From Planoprotostelium fungivorum (Eukaryota > Evosea > Variosea > Cavosteliida > Cavosteliaceae), in the NCBI GenBank assembly GCA_003024175.1, contig MDYQ01000022.1, positions 186,001 through 250,000 on the forward strand: DNA of 64,000 bases, given 5' to 3'. The position numbers and the translations under genes were made by a program. Numbering within the stretch: the first letter of the stretch is position 1; every line of letters begins with the position of its first letter. The notes under the pieces are model-generated. The model made no database searches, was not told the origin of the DNA, and saw nothing but the letters and a program-made list of their open reading frames with translations. Shown piece after piece: positions 10,863-22,777 of the stretch.

Positions 10863-13380
10863 ATGATGTCTGAGACAAAACCGACCGTCGCGTTGCCGAA
10901 ACAAGTTCTCAATGCACGCGCTGTTCGAACTGCCAGCGGATTCGAACACAAACTCAAGTTAGCGATGTCCATTCCCAAATCGAGAGAGGAAAGAGAGGCT
11001 GAGAAAGAGGATATAGATGTCACCTATCACAATATACCTACGTTCGAAATGTTACAATCGAGCATTTCTCCCAGGCAGGCACCTCGAAAGGTCGTGATGA
11101 TCGACGAAAAGAAAGAGGTTGTGCCGATCAAGAGGCGCAGGTGAGAGATGATGCATGTGATGTTAGCTGATTCGAAATCATCAGAAGTCGCAGTGCCGTC
11201 GTGTTGCATTCTTGGGAGAGATCCGACGCCTTCATCGATCAGACGACAGTGGAACTCATCGAGAAACTGTCGAAGAATAGAGCCCTTGCCTCTACAAATA
11301 GCACGAACGAACTCAAAAGGGTCCTCTTAAAGAGTGAATCTCACAATCGCACATCCATATTCTAAATCGTACGACAGGATCAAGATTTGACACGATCGGT
11401 AATGATCTGAAGACCATCAAGAAGAAGGTGTATATCATACTTTGGGAGCTCTGATGACGCAATGGCTGATCGAGATGACAGATACACGTCACAGAGGATG
11501 AGTCCGGGTTGATCAAAGATGCAGAGATGCAGTACGCCGTATCAAAGTTGATCGATTCGAAATACCTAGAGAGAGGTGAGAAGAAGAAATCTTCATCACG
11601 CATGCATCGTGTGTCTGATGATCGTGGATAGATCCAAAATGGCAAACGTTACTGTTCTTGACGCATCGTTTTTTCATGAAATCAGAAGATTTTTTTGACC
11701 AAGTTTTGCGATTGTATCCATCCAAAAATGATCGCACGATGATCATCACGATCGCAATCTTTCATCATCGCAATCATATGATTTCTTGATTTAGATTCAG
11801 AACAGAAGACGCCAGAAATAGAAAACAAGTTTACCAGGCCATCACCGTGTGGATCAAGGTGAACATCAGAAGAAATTCACCCCAATACTGATCTACAACC
11901 AGACATGTCCCTCCGATTTCGAAGGAAAATTACTGAAAAAGTTACTGAAATCTCTGCGAGAGAGAAAAGAGCCGGTCGACTGGGTAGAAACAGCCACCAA
12001 GGTGATCCATCCATCTACAACGCTCGTGATGACGTCATCACAGTCCGTAGGTGGACTCATCCACCACAAATCGGCCGCCAAATCGTCCATCAGCCGCAGC
12101 ATCGGTCAGGTGAGACACAATAAAACACAATAAAACGAATTTCGTCTCACTCAGCCAACAGATGGGCACTATGGCCAGACAGTTCCTTCACCCTCAAAGC
12201 TTGGCCCTCAATCGTTCAGCATCAACTGAATACGCACCGTTCAGAGAATCTCTCATCATGGATCACTCATCACAGACGCTGGCCGAACAGTTGACCATCA
12301 AAGACCATCGTCTATTGTTGGGCATCGATCTCGATCAAATGTCTCGATATCATCCCGAAAATTTGGTGAGAAAATGGTCGTTGTAGATGGTGACGAGATT
12401 CCAGGAAACGACACCGGCGATCAAGACTTACGTACGCTGGTTCAATCAGGTGGGAAATTTGAGAGAAAATTGGATGAAAACTGAGAATCGATAGATCAGC
12501 GGCTGGGTGACATCAGAAGTCGTCACGTGCGTACAGACCAAGGTGAAATTCCATCGAAATTTCGTGGAATGATGGCATCTAGTTGAGGGTGTCCTTGGTA
12601 TCCCAATTCATCAAAGTGGCAGTGAAATGTTACGAATTACAGAATTTTAATTCTTCGTTTGCCATATACAGTGGCCTGACAAGGGTGAGTCCTCACCACT
12701 TTAAATCCAATCGAAAATCATTTCGTGGCATTTTATTCATCATCTACAACAGAATACCGTAGCTCGTCTGGCAGATACGTGGCAGGTGAGGTGCAGTCGA
12801 CGAGCTGGGTTTAAAAATTCACAGAAAATTCCAAAGAAGTATCTACAACAATTCACAGAACTAGAAGAAATCTTCAGTCTGGATGGTAATTACAAGAATC
12901 TGAGAACGCTGATGCGATTCAAATCGGATGGAAAGATGACGGCGATGGTGCCGTATACGGGTGAGGAACAATCGTTCATCGCGATGAGACGATGACATGT
13001 CTATAGGTCTGATTCTGAGAGATATCTCCCTCATACAACTTCACAATTCGAATCAGGTGGATACAAAAACAAACTTCTTTCACATCATCATCATCCATTA
13101 TCATCGTACATGATAGACAACATCACGTGGCTGATGCGAGTGAAAGGTCGACGAACGTCTCAACTTTGACAAACTGAGAATATTGGCCCCCAGTTTGGAG
13201 ATCGTCCAACGATGTCAAGCCACCAACTACCATTTCGCCGACGTCTTAGACGTCCAGAAGCAGCTGCTGACGCTCACATACATTCGGAGTGAGGAAGAGC
13301 TGAATAAGAGGTCCAAACTGTGTCAGTCGGCAAGGGGCTCAGAGAACACCAACCCTCTGTCCATGTCCTCTCTCGTGTGA
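10863..13380 (+). CDS. RasGEF (Cdc25-type) guanine nucleotide exchange factor
   Basis: Activator of Ras-family GTPases. In-frame ATGs lie at 10863 and 10866 (MMSETKPTVALPK). The first ~350 residues are basic and low in recognisable domains. The catalytic Cdc25 domain starts near 12280 (LTIKDHRLLLGIDLDQM). It continues over several exons with hallmark segments: WFNQISGWV, an FIKVAVKCYELQNFNS helix, AIYSGL, FSLDGNYKNLR, and PYTGLILRDISLIQ, before the C-terminal helices (LEIVQRCQ...). Stop at 13378-13380. Introns are tiny: 12002-12043 is 42 nt, phase 0, and lacks a stop codon, so it can be misread as exon; 12364-12402 and the one ending near 12752 also carry CTACAAC/GTTGTAG motifs. Exons between 11330 and 11830 are uncertain. 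Confidence 0.8.
12002..12043 (+). repeat. Intron carrying both palindrome motifs
   Basis: A 42-nt intron of the RasGEF gene (GTGATC...CACAG). It contains CATCTACAAC and then the perfect palindrome GTGATGACGTCATCAC directly before the 3' splice site. Its length is a multiple of three without a stop. Confidence 0.75.
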
Positions 13381-13638
13381 AGAGTGTAGAATAGATGTAT
13401 GAACATAGAGCTGTCTCCGACATGTCCGTTTCGCACAAATGAGTTGATGCATCACATGATCCACGTCGGTGTGTGCGGAAGAAGAGAGGAGATTCATCGA
13501 TGTCTCAAAGCTCTCCTGTGAAGAGGTGAGCGCACGACCAGAGCTCCTCCAGCCAAAGCTCTTTTCTTTCTGTCACCTTTACCGGTCGCGTGGTTTGACA
13601 GCAACTTGCCTTTTCGGAAGGCACTTCAGAACAAAGAG
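13381..13638. promoter_or_regulatory. Spacer between RasGEF stop and receptor start
   Basis: About 260 bp between two same-strand genes. It likely holds the RasGEF 3' end and the receptor promoter. No other feature was recognised. Confidence 0.4.
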
Positions 13639-16600
13639 ATGAACAGAGGCACGACCCTCTATCTGTTCGTCTTCTTCGCTTGTATTTTAGCAGATGAAAA
13701 TTCAAGTTCATGTCCGTTGAGCGTTACGGCAAACGTTAGTTTAATCAACGGTGAAGATACGCACACTCGAAGATCTCTGATCTGTTTTCAGCTATATCGA
13801 AATCGAATTGTAATACAAACAGTACACTCCAGATCTCTTTCTTCGGTGGAAAGCTGGACAGCATAATATCCCACTCAAACATCTCTTTTGCAAGAATCGA
13901 TCTTATCGGTCACGGAGGCTCTCTTCCGAATCCAATCACACTCCGTGGCTTCAACAGAGTGGGACTAGCATTCGTTCCAAATGATAACCGATTGATGTCA
14001 GATCCGACTGATTAATTTCACTCTTCCAAACATTGTAACCTTTGATTCAAATGTTGATGTTCAGATATCAAATTCGAGCATCTCTGGAGGAACCATCACC
14101 CTCGGATCTGGCTCCGCAAATCTCACCGACTTCATTAGCATCAACAGTCGTATCACTTCTACTTCTTCACTTCTACTGCAGCGCTGTAGTATATCCTACT
14201 TTCAAGAAAAGATCGCTCGCGCCCTCACTGCGGCTCAAGTCAACATCAGCGACAGTTTCTTCATCGCGAACATGGGAGGTGCCATCAACTCTACGGGAAA
14301 CGTCACCGTGTCCAACTCGGTCTTTCAAGGCAATCAGGTACAGAACAATGGTCAACCAGGTGGAGCAGGTGAACATCATCTCCTGTTCCATCCCTCATGG
14401 CGATCAGCCATCAATAGCCAAGGGACGGTTACCGTATATAGAAGCAATTTCACCGGCAATTCGGTTGACTCTGTCATGGGATCGAGCATCTATAGTGACC
14501 GTGACGTCATCCTACGTGAATGTTATTTTGGGAACAACTCGTTGCTGGGCAGCGGAAACAAAGGAGGCGTATATGCCAGAAATATCTCTGCCATCCACAG
14601 TGTCTTCACAAACAATTCCGGAAGTGGAGGGGGGAATGCATTATGTGAGATTTCGTTTCGGTACAACGCTGACGACTGCAGATGCAAGCGGCAGCGTCAG
14701 CGTGTACAATTGTACCTTCAATAATAATTCGAACAGCTTCAACTATTCGAGTAGTGTGCTCGGAGCCTCGATCCACGCACAAACGACGGTGTACGGTGTG
14801 TTCGAAAAGAAACGAACGAAATGTGACATCATCAGTCGACACGTGCGCTTTTCAAAATGATCAAGGTCTTCCGTACGGACAAGGAGGATCCGTTTACTCG
14901 GCGGGGGATGTTTACGTCATCGACAGTAATTGGACTTCATGTTCAGGCCAGGAGGGAGGAGGTGAGAGAATGTAGATCGTGACGATTGATCTCGAACAGC
15001 TATCTACTCTGAGGGAAATGCTTGGGCTATCCGCTCAAACTTCACTTCGAATCATGCTTCGAGTAGCGGGAGTGGTGGTGAAGATGCTTGAAATTCATCC
15101 AAATCGACTGACGTTGGACAGCCATAAAGAGTAAATCCTCTCTCTACATCTCCAACTGTAGCCTTGTCAGCAATACTGCAGACACAGATTCGAGTGAGTC
15201 TTAATTCGATCTCCCGCCAAGTCTGACTCTCATAGTTGTATGGGGTGGTCCCAATTCCACCATCGTAAACAATAACTTCTCAAACAACCGAATCACACTT
15301 GTTGAAACTGCGTGTATAACTGTGGACTCTCAGTCTTTCATTGCGAACAACATCTTCACCAACAATACGCCATACATCAACCAGTACCTCATCGAATTTT
15401 CCAAAAAAGGTGAGAAAGACAATCTGGAGGTGAAATGCATCATCTGACGCCTCCCAGCGGAATTTTACGTCATCAACAACACCTTTTACAATTCCACTTC
15501 AATCTTCCATCCTAATATTGTTCCATCGAAACTCATCGTGGACAAGGGTCTACAATGCCAGAACAAATTTTTTTCTCCTCCCAATGTCTTCGTCGTCGAC
15601 GATGTCAGCTACTTTCCCTCTTCCAACTACAACTGCACCAATGGAACCCTCAACAAGACGGGAGGTCAACCGCTGAGCGTCAATTCCAGCATATCTCTCC
15701 CCAATTGGATCGATCTGTCCTTCATGAACACACCCGTCGTAAACGGTGGTGGCTCCGGTGGTGGCGGAACTTCCGGTGGAAAATCCGAGGCGGAGGATCG
15801 TCTGAGGAATGTGATGAGAAGAGACAGAGACCCCATCTCTTCTCAACTCAACAACATCATCACCACCTTCTTTCTCAACGGCACGGACTCTTTCATTCAA
15901 TTGAACACGTCGAACATCTCACTGTCTGCCTTCTACATCCGTAATGGTACGTAACGGTGGTCACGTGACGTCTCACATCGATCAGCCACCGTGGATGACG
16001 TGTCTTTGAATATGACGGACAGCGTGGCGAACTCGAACGTACCGAGAAAAGTCATAGAAAATCTGAGGAACGACAGCAAGTCTCCCGCCTTTGTCATCTT
16101 TTCAAAATTCAAAGAAGACCAAGTCGGATTCGCCACCTTACCTCAGAACCTATCCGCCGACGTCTTCGGGCTGTCCCTGACCGACATCAACGGCACAGAG
16201 ATTTCGGTGAAAACTCGATGAAAATTTGACGAAAACTCATTTTTCAGGTCGATGCCACCGTGACCAAAGGTCACAACATCACGATCAAGATTCCGATCCG
16301 TGATGGAGAAGATTCTTCCCATCTACAATGCCTCTATTACGTCGACGACACGTGGTCCCCCGATGGATGCAACGCGACAGACAGAGGCGTTGATCACATC
16401 ATCTGCTCTTGCAACCACCTCACAAACTTCACTTTGGGTGTGATCACTCCACCTTTGACACAGCCTGTATCTACTGGGACAAAAGAAGGGCTGCTTGGAG
16501 GTGAAAAGAGTAACACTGGGTTGATCGTCGGTACGTAACGTGAAATTTCGTGGGAAATTGACGGAGATTCAGGTGTCGTCGTAGGTGCCGTGTTCTTTGT

Positions 16601-17857
16601 GGCCTTGGTGGCGGTCATATCTGTCGTCATCTATCGAGGCAGGATGAGGAAGAGAGTGAGTCGATCTACAACGATGATGATGACGTCATCTGACGTGAGC
16701 AGTACACAGAATCCTCCAACTTCAAGATGGAAATCGCTTCACAGGTGAACCATCACGATCATCATGACATCTTCATCCTCTCCAACATCACCACGATCAC
16801 GATCAGACATCATCACAATGATGAGACACCATGATGACAAATGACAGCCCGACATCATCATGCAAGAGAAGGTATGTCAGAGCTCCTTCTCCACCGTCTA
16901 TCGCGCTCTACAATCAGGCACCACAACCGTCGCCGTGAAGAAAATGACGCAGAACGCTCGCCGAACGAGATTCCTCCAAGAGGTTACCATCCTCAAGGTA
17001 TCCGATATTCAACGAAAAAGCATGAGATCTGACTCGTTGTAGAGCATGCACCACCCCCACGTCGTGCAGTATCTCGGTCACTATGAAGATGAAGAGGGTC
17101 AAGTGTGCTTGATGACAGAATGGATGGACAGCTCTCTCCTTCACAAATTGAAAGAAGAGGAGGTCATGGAGAGGGAGCTGAAGGATGACATGTGAAGAGA
17201 GAACATAAGTGTGAGGCTGACTTTGTCAGCACGAGCCAATTGGCTAAGGCGATGAGCTATCTACAACAGCAGAACGTCGTTCACGGTGACCTCTGTGCAG
17301 CAAATGTTCTCCTGCGCGGCTCCAACGTGAAGATTGCGGATTTCAGTGAGTTTTCATCGACTTTCATGTTTTCTCATCGTCTCAGGCATGTCCATCTATC
17401 AGAAACAGAAGATGAACAAAGACGATCAAGTCAACGTTCGCTGGCAGGTGAGACGCATCTACAACCTGCCACTCCCGCTCATCCCCCACAGTCTCCGGAG
17501 GTGTTGAAGAAGCGCAAATTCAACTTTGCCTCTGACGTTTGGTCCTACGGTGTCTTATTGTGGGAGATCTACACCGACGGCTCGCTCCCTTACGTCGATA
17601 TGAACGAATTACAAGTGGAAGATCACGTGAATGAAGGAGGCAGGCTCCCTCCCACAGGAGTCGAAGACATGGACGACATCATGGACAGATGGTGATGGAT
17701 CGCGATCGTGATGATGAGACTGATCGAGATCAGTTGGGCGGAGAATCCGAAGGAGAGAATCACGTTCGTTGCCATCTGCACTCGCTTCGCAAAACCGGAA
17801 CGCAGCACGAAGAGAGCGACGGCGAAGGATGATGAGGGCGTCTTCTATGACGAGTGA
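13639..17857 (+). CDS. Beta-helix/GPS receptor with single TM and cytoplasmic tyrosine-kinase-like domain
   Basis: ATG 13639 opens a signal peptide (MNRGTTLYLFVFFACILADE). A long parallel-beta-helix-type ectodomain follows, with repeated N-x-F-x-G/N-N patterns (FTNNSGSGGGNA, SNFTGNSVDS) as in right-handed beta-helix repeats. A GPS motif at about 16326-16440 has the four expected cysteines (CLYY...DGC...CSCNHLTNF), the proposed cut falling in HLT. One TM helix (VVVGAVFFVALVAVISVVIY) and RMRKR follow. The kinase domain (16850-17850) has VAVKKM (VAIK Lys), FLQEV (alphaC Glu), HGDLCAANVLL, DFS in place of DFG, VRWQSPEVL (APE) and DVWSYGVLLWEI. The glycine loop is VCQSSFSTVY, lacking all three canonical glycines, so activity is uncertain. 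No seven-TM region exists, so this is not an adhesion GPCR. Stop TGA at 17855. Confidence 0.8.
16656..16702 (+). repeat. Intron carrying both palindrome motifs
   Basis: A 47-nt intron just after the TM exon of the GPS receptor (GTGAGT...GAGCAG). It contains GATCTACAAC followed by GATGACGTCATC. Confidence 0.75.
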
Positions 17858-19386
17858 AAGCTCTCGATGCATGTATGATTAGTTATAACAAAGTGGAATC
17901 TTTATATCGTGTCTTTATATCGTGCGGACGTCGGTATCAGTGCCTTCTGAGATGGTGGCGAGTGTTTCGTAGGGTTTATCTCTCTTGGTCGAGGAGGAGG
18001 ATTTTCGCTGCCGATGAATCTCGAATGCATTCAGAGGAAACGAAAGGTCGGTCGTTGGAACATGCGAGCAGGTCCATTCACGAGACAACTTCTCGTGAAG
18101 TTTCATCCATCGGGGTGGTTCGTCTCTTTCTCTGTTGCGATTAATATCCAGAAGACAAAGATGACGTCCGTGTGACGATGCGATGACCTCTTCATGGTAC
18201 GCTGACTTATCTCCGTAACGACTGTCCTGATTTCTATCGGTGTGTCGACGTAGACGTCATCTTAATATCTGTTGGTAACACTCCCAGAACAGTGTTCGAG
18301 ATATTAATCATATTTAAATCTGAAGATAAATCAAGATACAGCTCACCAGGTGTCTCACTTGGACAGTCAGGCGTTATTTCTTAGTTCCTTGTTCTCCTCC
18401 CACCGTGAGTAGTTGTGCTTCTCATCATCGTAATCCTTTCGTCCAAGATATAGAACAAGTCAAAGTGATGCTGCGGCTGATGTCAACGGAAACTTCGACT
18501 GTCAGCACTATGGCCCTCACATCGATTCGAAACGAAACCATCACGTTTAGGACTTCGTTCACTAAACAGACTCTCGTCAGACACAACATCAGGTTTGACG
18601 ATGGTGCACCACTGGAATGTGTTTCACCAACAAGATGATAATATGATTCTCCTCTATCTTTCTCATGGCAGCTTCAATGACTTGAAATTCGTAGAGAAAG
18701 TCGGAACCCACAGCTTCCACTGCAATACGATACCACCTGTGCTTATGAGATGCGACACATGCGTCGAAAAGATCAAGACGCACTCCATCGCAGCCCTAGA
18801 TGGTCTCACCTTCTATGATTCTCTGCAATTCCACTTCAATTCGAGAGACCATCTTGCAGAGAGGAGTAAGAAGGCCCGTGGCTTTTATTACGTAATACAA
18901 TTATTACGCGGTGCACCGAGAATATTCGCTTCCACTTTCACCAGCAGTTCCCAACTGAGGAACACCTAGCATTCTGTGATGCCATAGGGCATCTATTCGA
19001 CAAAGAGGAAACTTCAAAACTATTCACACGAACTGCAATGCCACGAGTAACACGAGAATCAGGGACCAGTAGCTGAACACGGAGTTCGGTCCCATAAAAG
19101 GTATGTAACGATGCGTTACCATGCGAAGTACTATAGATCTATAGATCTACCAGATCTGACGCTCACTGGCTTTCCTGCGATTTTCTCGTGTATCTGTGTA
19201 TAACGAACATATGCGGTGATGGATAGCTCCACATGATATCACCGAAACTGCGTTCCCACCCCGGTGCAGATCTGCACCAATTCTCGTGTTCTCCAACGCT
19301 TGGAGGCCCTGTCATCTGTTACTCGTCGTCCGCAGCGTAAATGAAAGCGAGAACCACCACACATTACCGCTCGTCAAACTTGAAAG
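17858..19386. other. Poorly coding 1.5-kb region with one possible gene remnant
   Basis: No confident gene. At about 18440-18960 there are two overlapping plus-strand open stretches (MLRLMSTETSTVSTMALTS... and LSHGSFNDLKFVEKVGTHSF...) that might be exons of one small gene or a decayed relative of the downstream cluster. The frames do not join cleanly through a consensus intron. The rest appears non-coding. Confidence 0.35.
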
Positions 19387-20086
19387 ATGCTCAAGGCTTA
19401 CGAAACCTCCAACGCAGCCCTGGGACCTCCACTACGCCTCGTATTGCATTGGATCGATGATATGTGGACGCAAGAGATCGAACACCAAGCTAGAAAGAAC
19501 AAGTCAGCTGTACCGGCCTCCACAGCCTTCGAATATCAAGAATCTCTCGGCTTCTGTCTGTTAGAACCTCTTAAGAGCAAACAGAGGAAATCGTACGAGA
19601 ATGAGAGCCGCTTCCTCTCGCCCCGCCCCGTCATCGTCATCGACTCCGTACGTATCTTATATTTCAAGTCGCTGACCTCTTACAGTCTTCCCCTCTATAT
19701 AGCAACCTGAAGCGGTGCACGGTGACAGTAAAACTGCTAACGGGTGATGGAACACCGTTAGACCCCATCGATCAAGGTCGCCTCATGGCTCCCCAGGGGA
19801 AGCAAACCGTTCTGTCTATCGCTCACAGCAGAACTCCTCCGATGGCTGTCAAGGTGAATTCCTCCTCTGTCAGAGGATTCCTTCTCATTGCTCACCACCA
19901 CAGATCAGTGGTAAATTAGAGATGAGAACACTGAGCCTGGGCTTCGTCATCGACTACGAGACGTGCGATGGAAAGACAGGGCAAGCCTATCTGACGTCAA
20001 ACATGTTCAACTTGGTCAGAGACAGACACCGAGAGAAAAAGAAGTGGTCTACACGAACAGACCTATTAGAACTAGATGTATATTGA
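19387..20086 (+). CDS. CSL-like RHR-N single-domain protein, copy 1
   Basis: Three-exon gene of about 200 residues. ATG 19387; introns open at about 19649 (GTACGT...TTACAG) and 19853 (GTGAAT...CCACAG); stop 20084-20086, followed shortly by AATAAA. The core motif RKSYENESRFLSPRP matches the signature of the CSL (RBP-J/Su(H)/LAG-1) N-terminal Rel-like domain (QKSYGNEKRFFCPPP). Downstream segments (CTVTVKLL..., EMRTLSLGFVIDYETCDGK..., NMFNLVRDRHR) match the order of the rest of that domain. The beta-trefoil and RHR-C domains that CSL proteins also need are absent. A role in binding DNA or modulating a full-length CSL is inference. The final exon is nearly identical to copy 2. Confidence 0.6.
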
Positions 20087-20692
20087 TTGTGAATAAATGG
20101 GCTCGAAACGAACGGGTCAGATGATGTAATCATTCGGATCACGCGACATCTCACGATGTCTCAGAATCAGTCGAACCTCTCATTATCGCCTCTTCTTGTG
20201 CAAACAGATTGCGGAAAGGTGACACGCCTGCACATCATCGTCGCCTCTTCATCATCTCTCTCAATGTATAAACGCAGCACACCACCCTGATGGTGTTGTC
20301 CATCACAATTTCATGCGTCGCAGTTCTACTCGGAATGGAAGCTGGGAACAAGGGAACTCTTCTTCCCAGGCGGTTCACACCACAGACAGCTGATTCACTA
20401 CCACCCCACAAAAGATTGGAAACAGGATCCACAAACACTTATTCTATCAGTTGGAAACGAGCCTCAGAACTCAAGACTTCGAAGCCGAACGAAGAGAGGC
20501 ATCCTCTGTGCGTAAGGTGAACACGAAATCAGTCAGACTTTGCGGTGAATCGTCGCTCAGAATAGATTGTGACCAGAGTTGACGTTTACTGGCCCGATCT
20601 GAGCTCGACTCAATCTCTCTCGTTCTCAGTGCCTGGAGTTACAGTAGTACTACTATTCCCTCACATTTTCATACATTGCCACACACTGAAAG

Positions 20693-21385
20693 ATGCCGTA
20701 TTCATCGTCTATAGCCTTGGGTCCCCCGCTTCAACTCGTCCTGCAGTGGATCGACGATATGTGGACGCAAGAAATCGAATGTCAAAATAGAACCAAAAAG
20801 ACGGAGGTACCAGCCTCTATAGCTTACGACACACGCGGGACCGATGCCTTTAGCCTGCTGGAACCTCTGAAGAGCAAGCAGAGGAAATCGTACGAGAATG
20901 AGAGCCGCTTCCTCTCGCCCCGTCCCATCATCGTCATCGACTCGGTACGTACCTTGCTCTATGAAGCATCGCTTACGCCGAACAGACGTCGTCCTTGTAT
21001 CATAATTTGAAGAGCTGCACGGTGACGGTGAAGCTTCTGACGGGTGATGGAACACCATTGGACCCCATCGATCAAGATCGCCTAACGGGACCACAAGGAA
21101 AGAACGCTGTGCTGTCTAACGCCCACGGTAGAACCCCTCCAATGGCGCTTAAGGTAAGAACACCACCGTCACATCTCGCACATTTCTGATCGGCCGTCAC
21201 AGATCAGTGGCAAGTCAGAGATGAGAACACTGAGTCTGGGCTTCGTCATCGACTACGAGACGTGCGATGGAAAGACAGGGCAAGCCTATCTGACGTCAAA
21301 CATGTTCAACTTGGTCAGAGACAGACATCGAGAGAGAAGGAAGTGGATCCCTAGAACAAATCTGTTCGAATTGGGTGTATATTGA
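20693..21385 (+). CDS. CSL-like RHR-N single-domain protein, copy 2
   Basis: Same exon plan as copy 1: ATG 20693 (MPYSSSIALGPPLQLVLQWI), intron phases conserved, stop 21383-21385, AATAAA just after. RKSYENESRFLSPRP is retained. The last exon differs from copy 1 by only a few bases over about 120, so the pair arose recently or has been homogenised by gene conversion. Introns are more divergent than exons. Confidence 0.6.
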
Positions 21386-21825
21386 TTGTGAATAAAATAG
21401 ATTCGAAGCCTTCTCCCTTTGTAAACCGTCAAGTTATATCATCGATCGATACGTACGCATCGAGAGTTATCCATCAAAGATAAGGTGACAAATGATAGAT
21501 CACTACACAAGATGACAACAGCTGTAGACGAGTGGTATCTATTTGGACGATCAACTTCTACCTCCCACGCTCCCATTTCGATCGCAGTTGGATGTCAGTT
21601 TTTCACCCGAGAAAGTACAAGCCTGGCGTCTCTGTGACGTGTACCGAGACTTCGACGTGTTAGCGGTCAATGGAAACCTCCGAGCTGCCAGCTAATGTCC
21701 CTAGCTGTGGTATCTGCGTTAGATAAACGCACCTTATCCAACGAATATCCCATTCTTCGTCACGTGACGACAGGCGGAGGCGATAAGGTGAACGCACAAC
21801 AGAGAAAATCCGAGCACGCGACCAC

Positions 21826-22520
21826 ATGGGAGAATTTCTAACGCCTCCTCTGCCCATCATCAAGGAGTGGATCGATGAGCTGTGGGAGTTAGAGGTAAAT
21901 GGACGAAATCGTCACGCTTCCACTGCGAGGGAGACCGAGATGTCGATATCGCCTGATGCCCCACCACCTGCACATTTTCAACTGGTAGAGCCACTGAGAG
22001 CAAAGCAAAGAAAATCATACGAAAGAGAGAATCGATTCTTCACCCCGAGACCGATCATCTCTCTTGACTCGGTGCGTACTGTACGTAAAAGGTTCGGTAC
22101 TGACGTATCGCAGAGTTCCTATCTGGTGAATAACCTGAAGACTTGTGTCGTGACGGTCAGACTCCTCGATGAATCAGGATCACCATTCGACATGAACGAA
22201 CAAGATCACCTTGACGGACCTTTCGGTAAACAGCTACCGTTCTCTATTCCTCATAGAAGGACACCTCCACTGGCCGTCAAGGTGAACGACGACATTGAAA
22301 CTTCCGGGGTTGAACGACATGACTGCAGCTCTGCGCGAGATCTGAAGCCAAAACTGCTCGTCTGGGATTTCTCATACAATACGAAACGAAAGATGGTATC
22401 AGGGGTCTGATCGAGCTGGAATCCAATCCATTTGATTTAGAGAGAGACAGAACGACTGAGAAGAAGACAGTGAGGGGCTCTTCCTCTCGTAGGTGCAAAT
22501 TAAAGAGGGAGACCGTGTGA
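21826..22520 (+). CDS. CSL-like RHR-N single-domain protein, copy 3 (divergent)
   Basis: ATG 21826 (MGEFLTPPLPIIKEWIDELW). The signature reads RKSYERENRFFTPRP. The penultimate segment ends FGKQLPFSIPHRRTPPLAVK. An intron of about 48 nt opens at GTGAAC (22282) and ends CTGCAG. The last exon reads LCARSEAKTARLGFLIQYETKDG and aligns with the matching exon of copies 1 and 2. The C-terminus is basic (SSSRRCKLKRETV); stop 22518-22520. Reading through that intron gives a false C-terminus. The divergence shows that the shared residues are under constraint. Confidence 0.6.
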
Positions 22521-22777
22521 ATAGATGTATCGTTAGAAGAGCCTCTTCTGATCATCGTGATGAAGAGCGATCAGCCTGAAAGAAGCTTCGACAAACAACG
22601 AGCTCGTGAAAAAAGTCAATTTTTCCGACATATCCCAAATTTGCGCACGCATCCCTGGTTCCCTTCTCTGTTCCCACGAAACATTCTATTTTCAAATTTG
22701 GAGCAACCGAAAAGTACGACTTCGATACATCACTTTATATATATTAAACTAGATCAGTTTGTACAGTCTTCTAAGCC
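22521..22777. other. Convergent intergenic region
   Basis: About 260 bp between two genes that converge. AT-richer 3' flanks; no feature recognised. Confidence 0.4.

Noticed and set aside
14502-14509. TGACGTCA in the beta-helix exon
   Set aside because: Lies in coding sequence (also 26136, 43336 and 62560 regions); not counted as an intron motif.
13639-17857. Adhesion GPCR interpretation of the GPS gene
   Set aside because: Only one TM helix follows the GPS, then a kinase domain; no seven-TM region is present.
17854-18144. 96-codon plus-strand ORF after the receptor kinase
   Set aside because: Overlaps the kinase stop, lacks any motif and has no supporting exon pattern.
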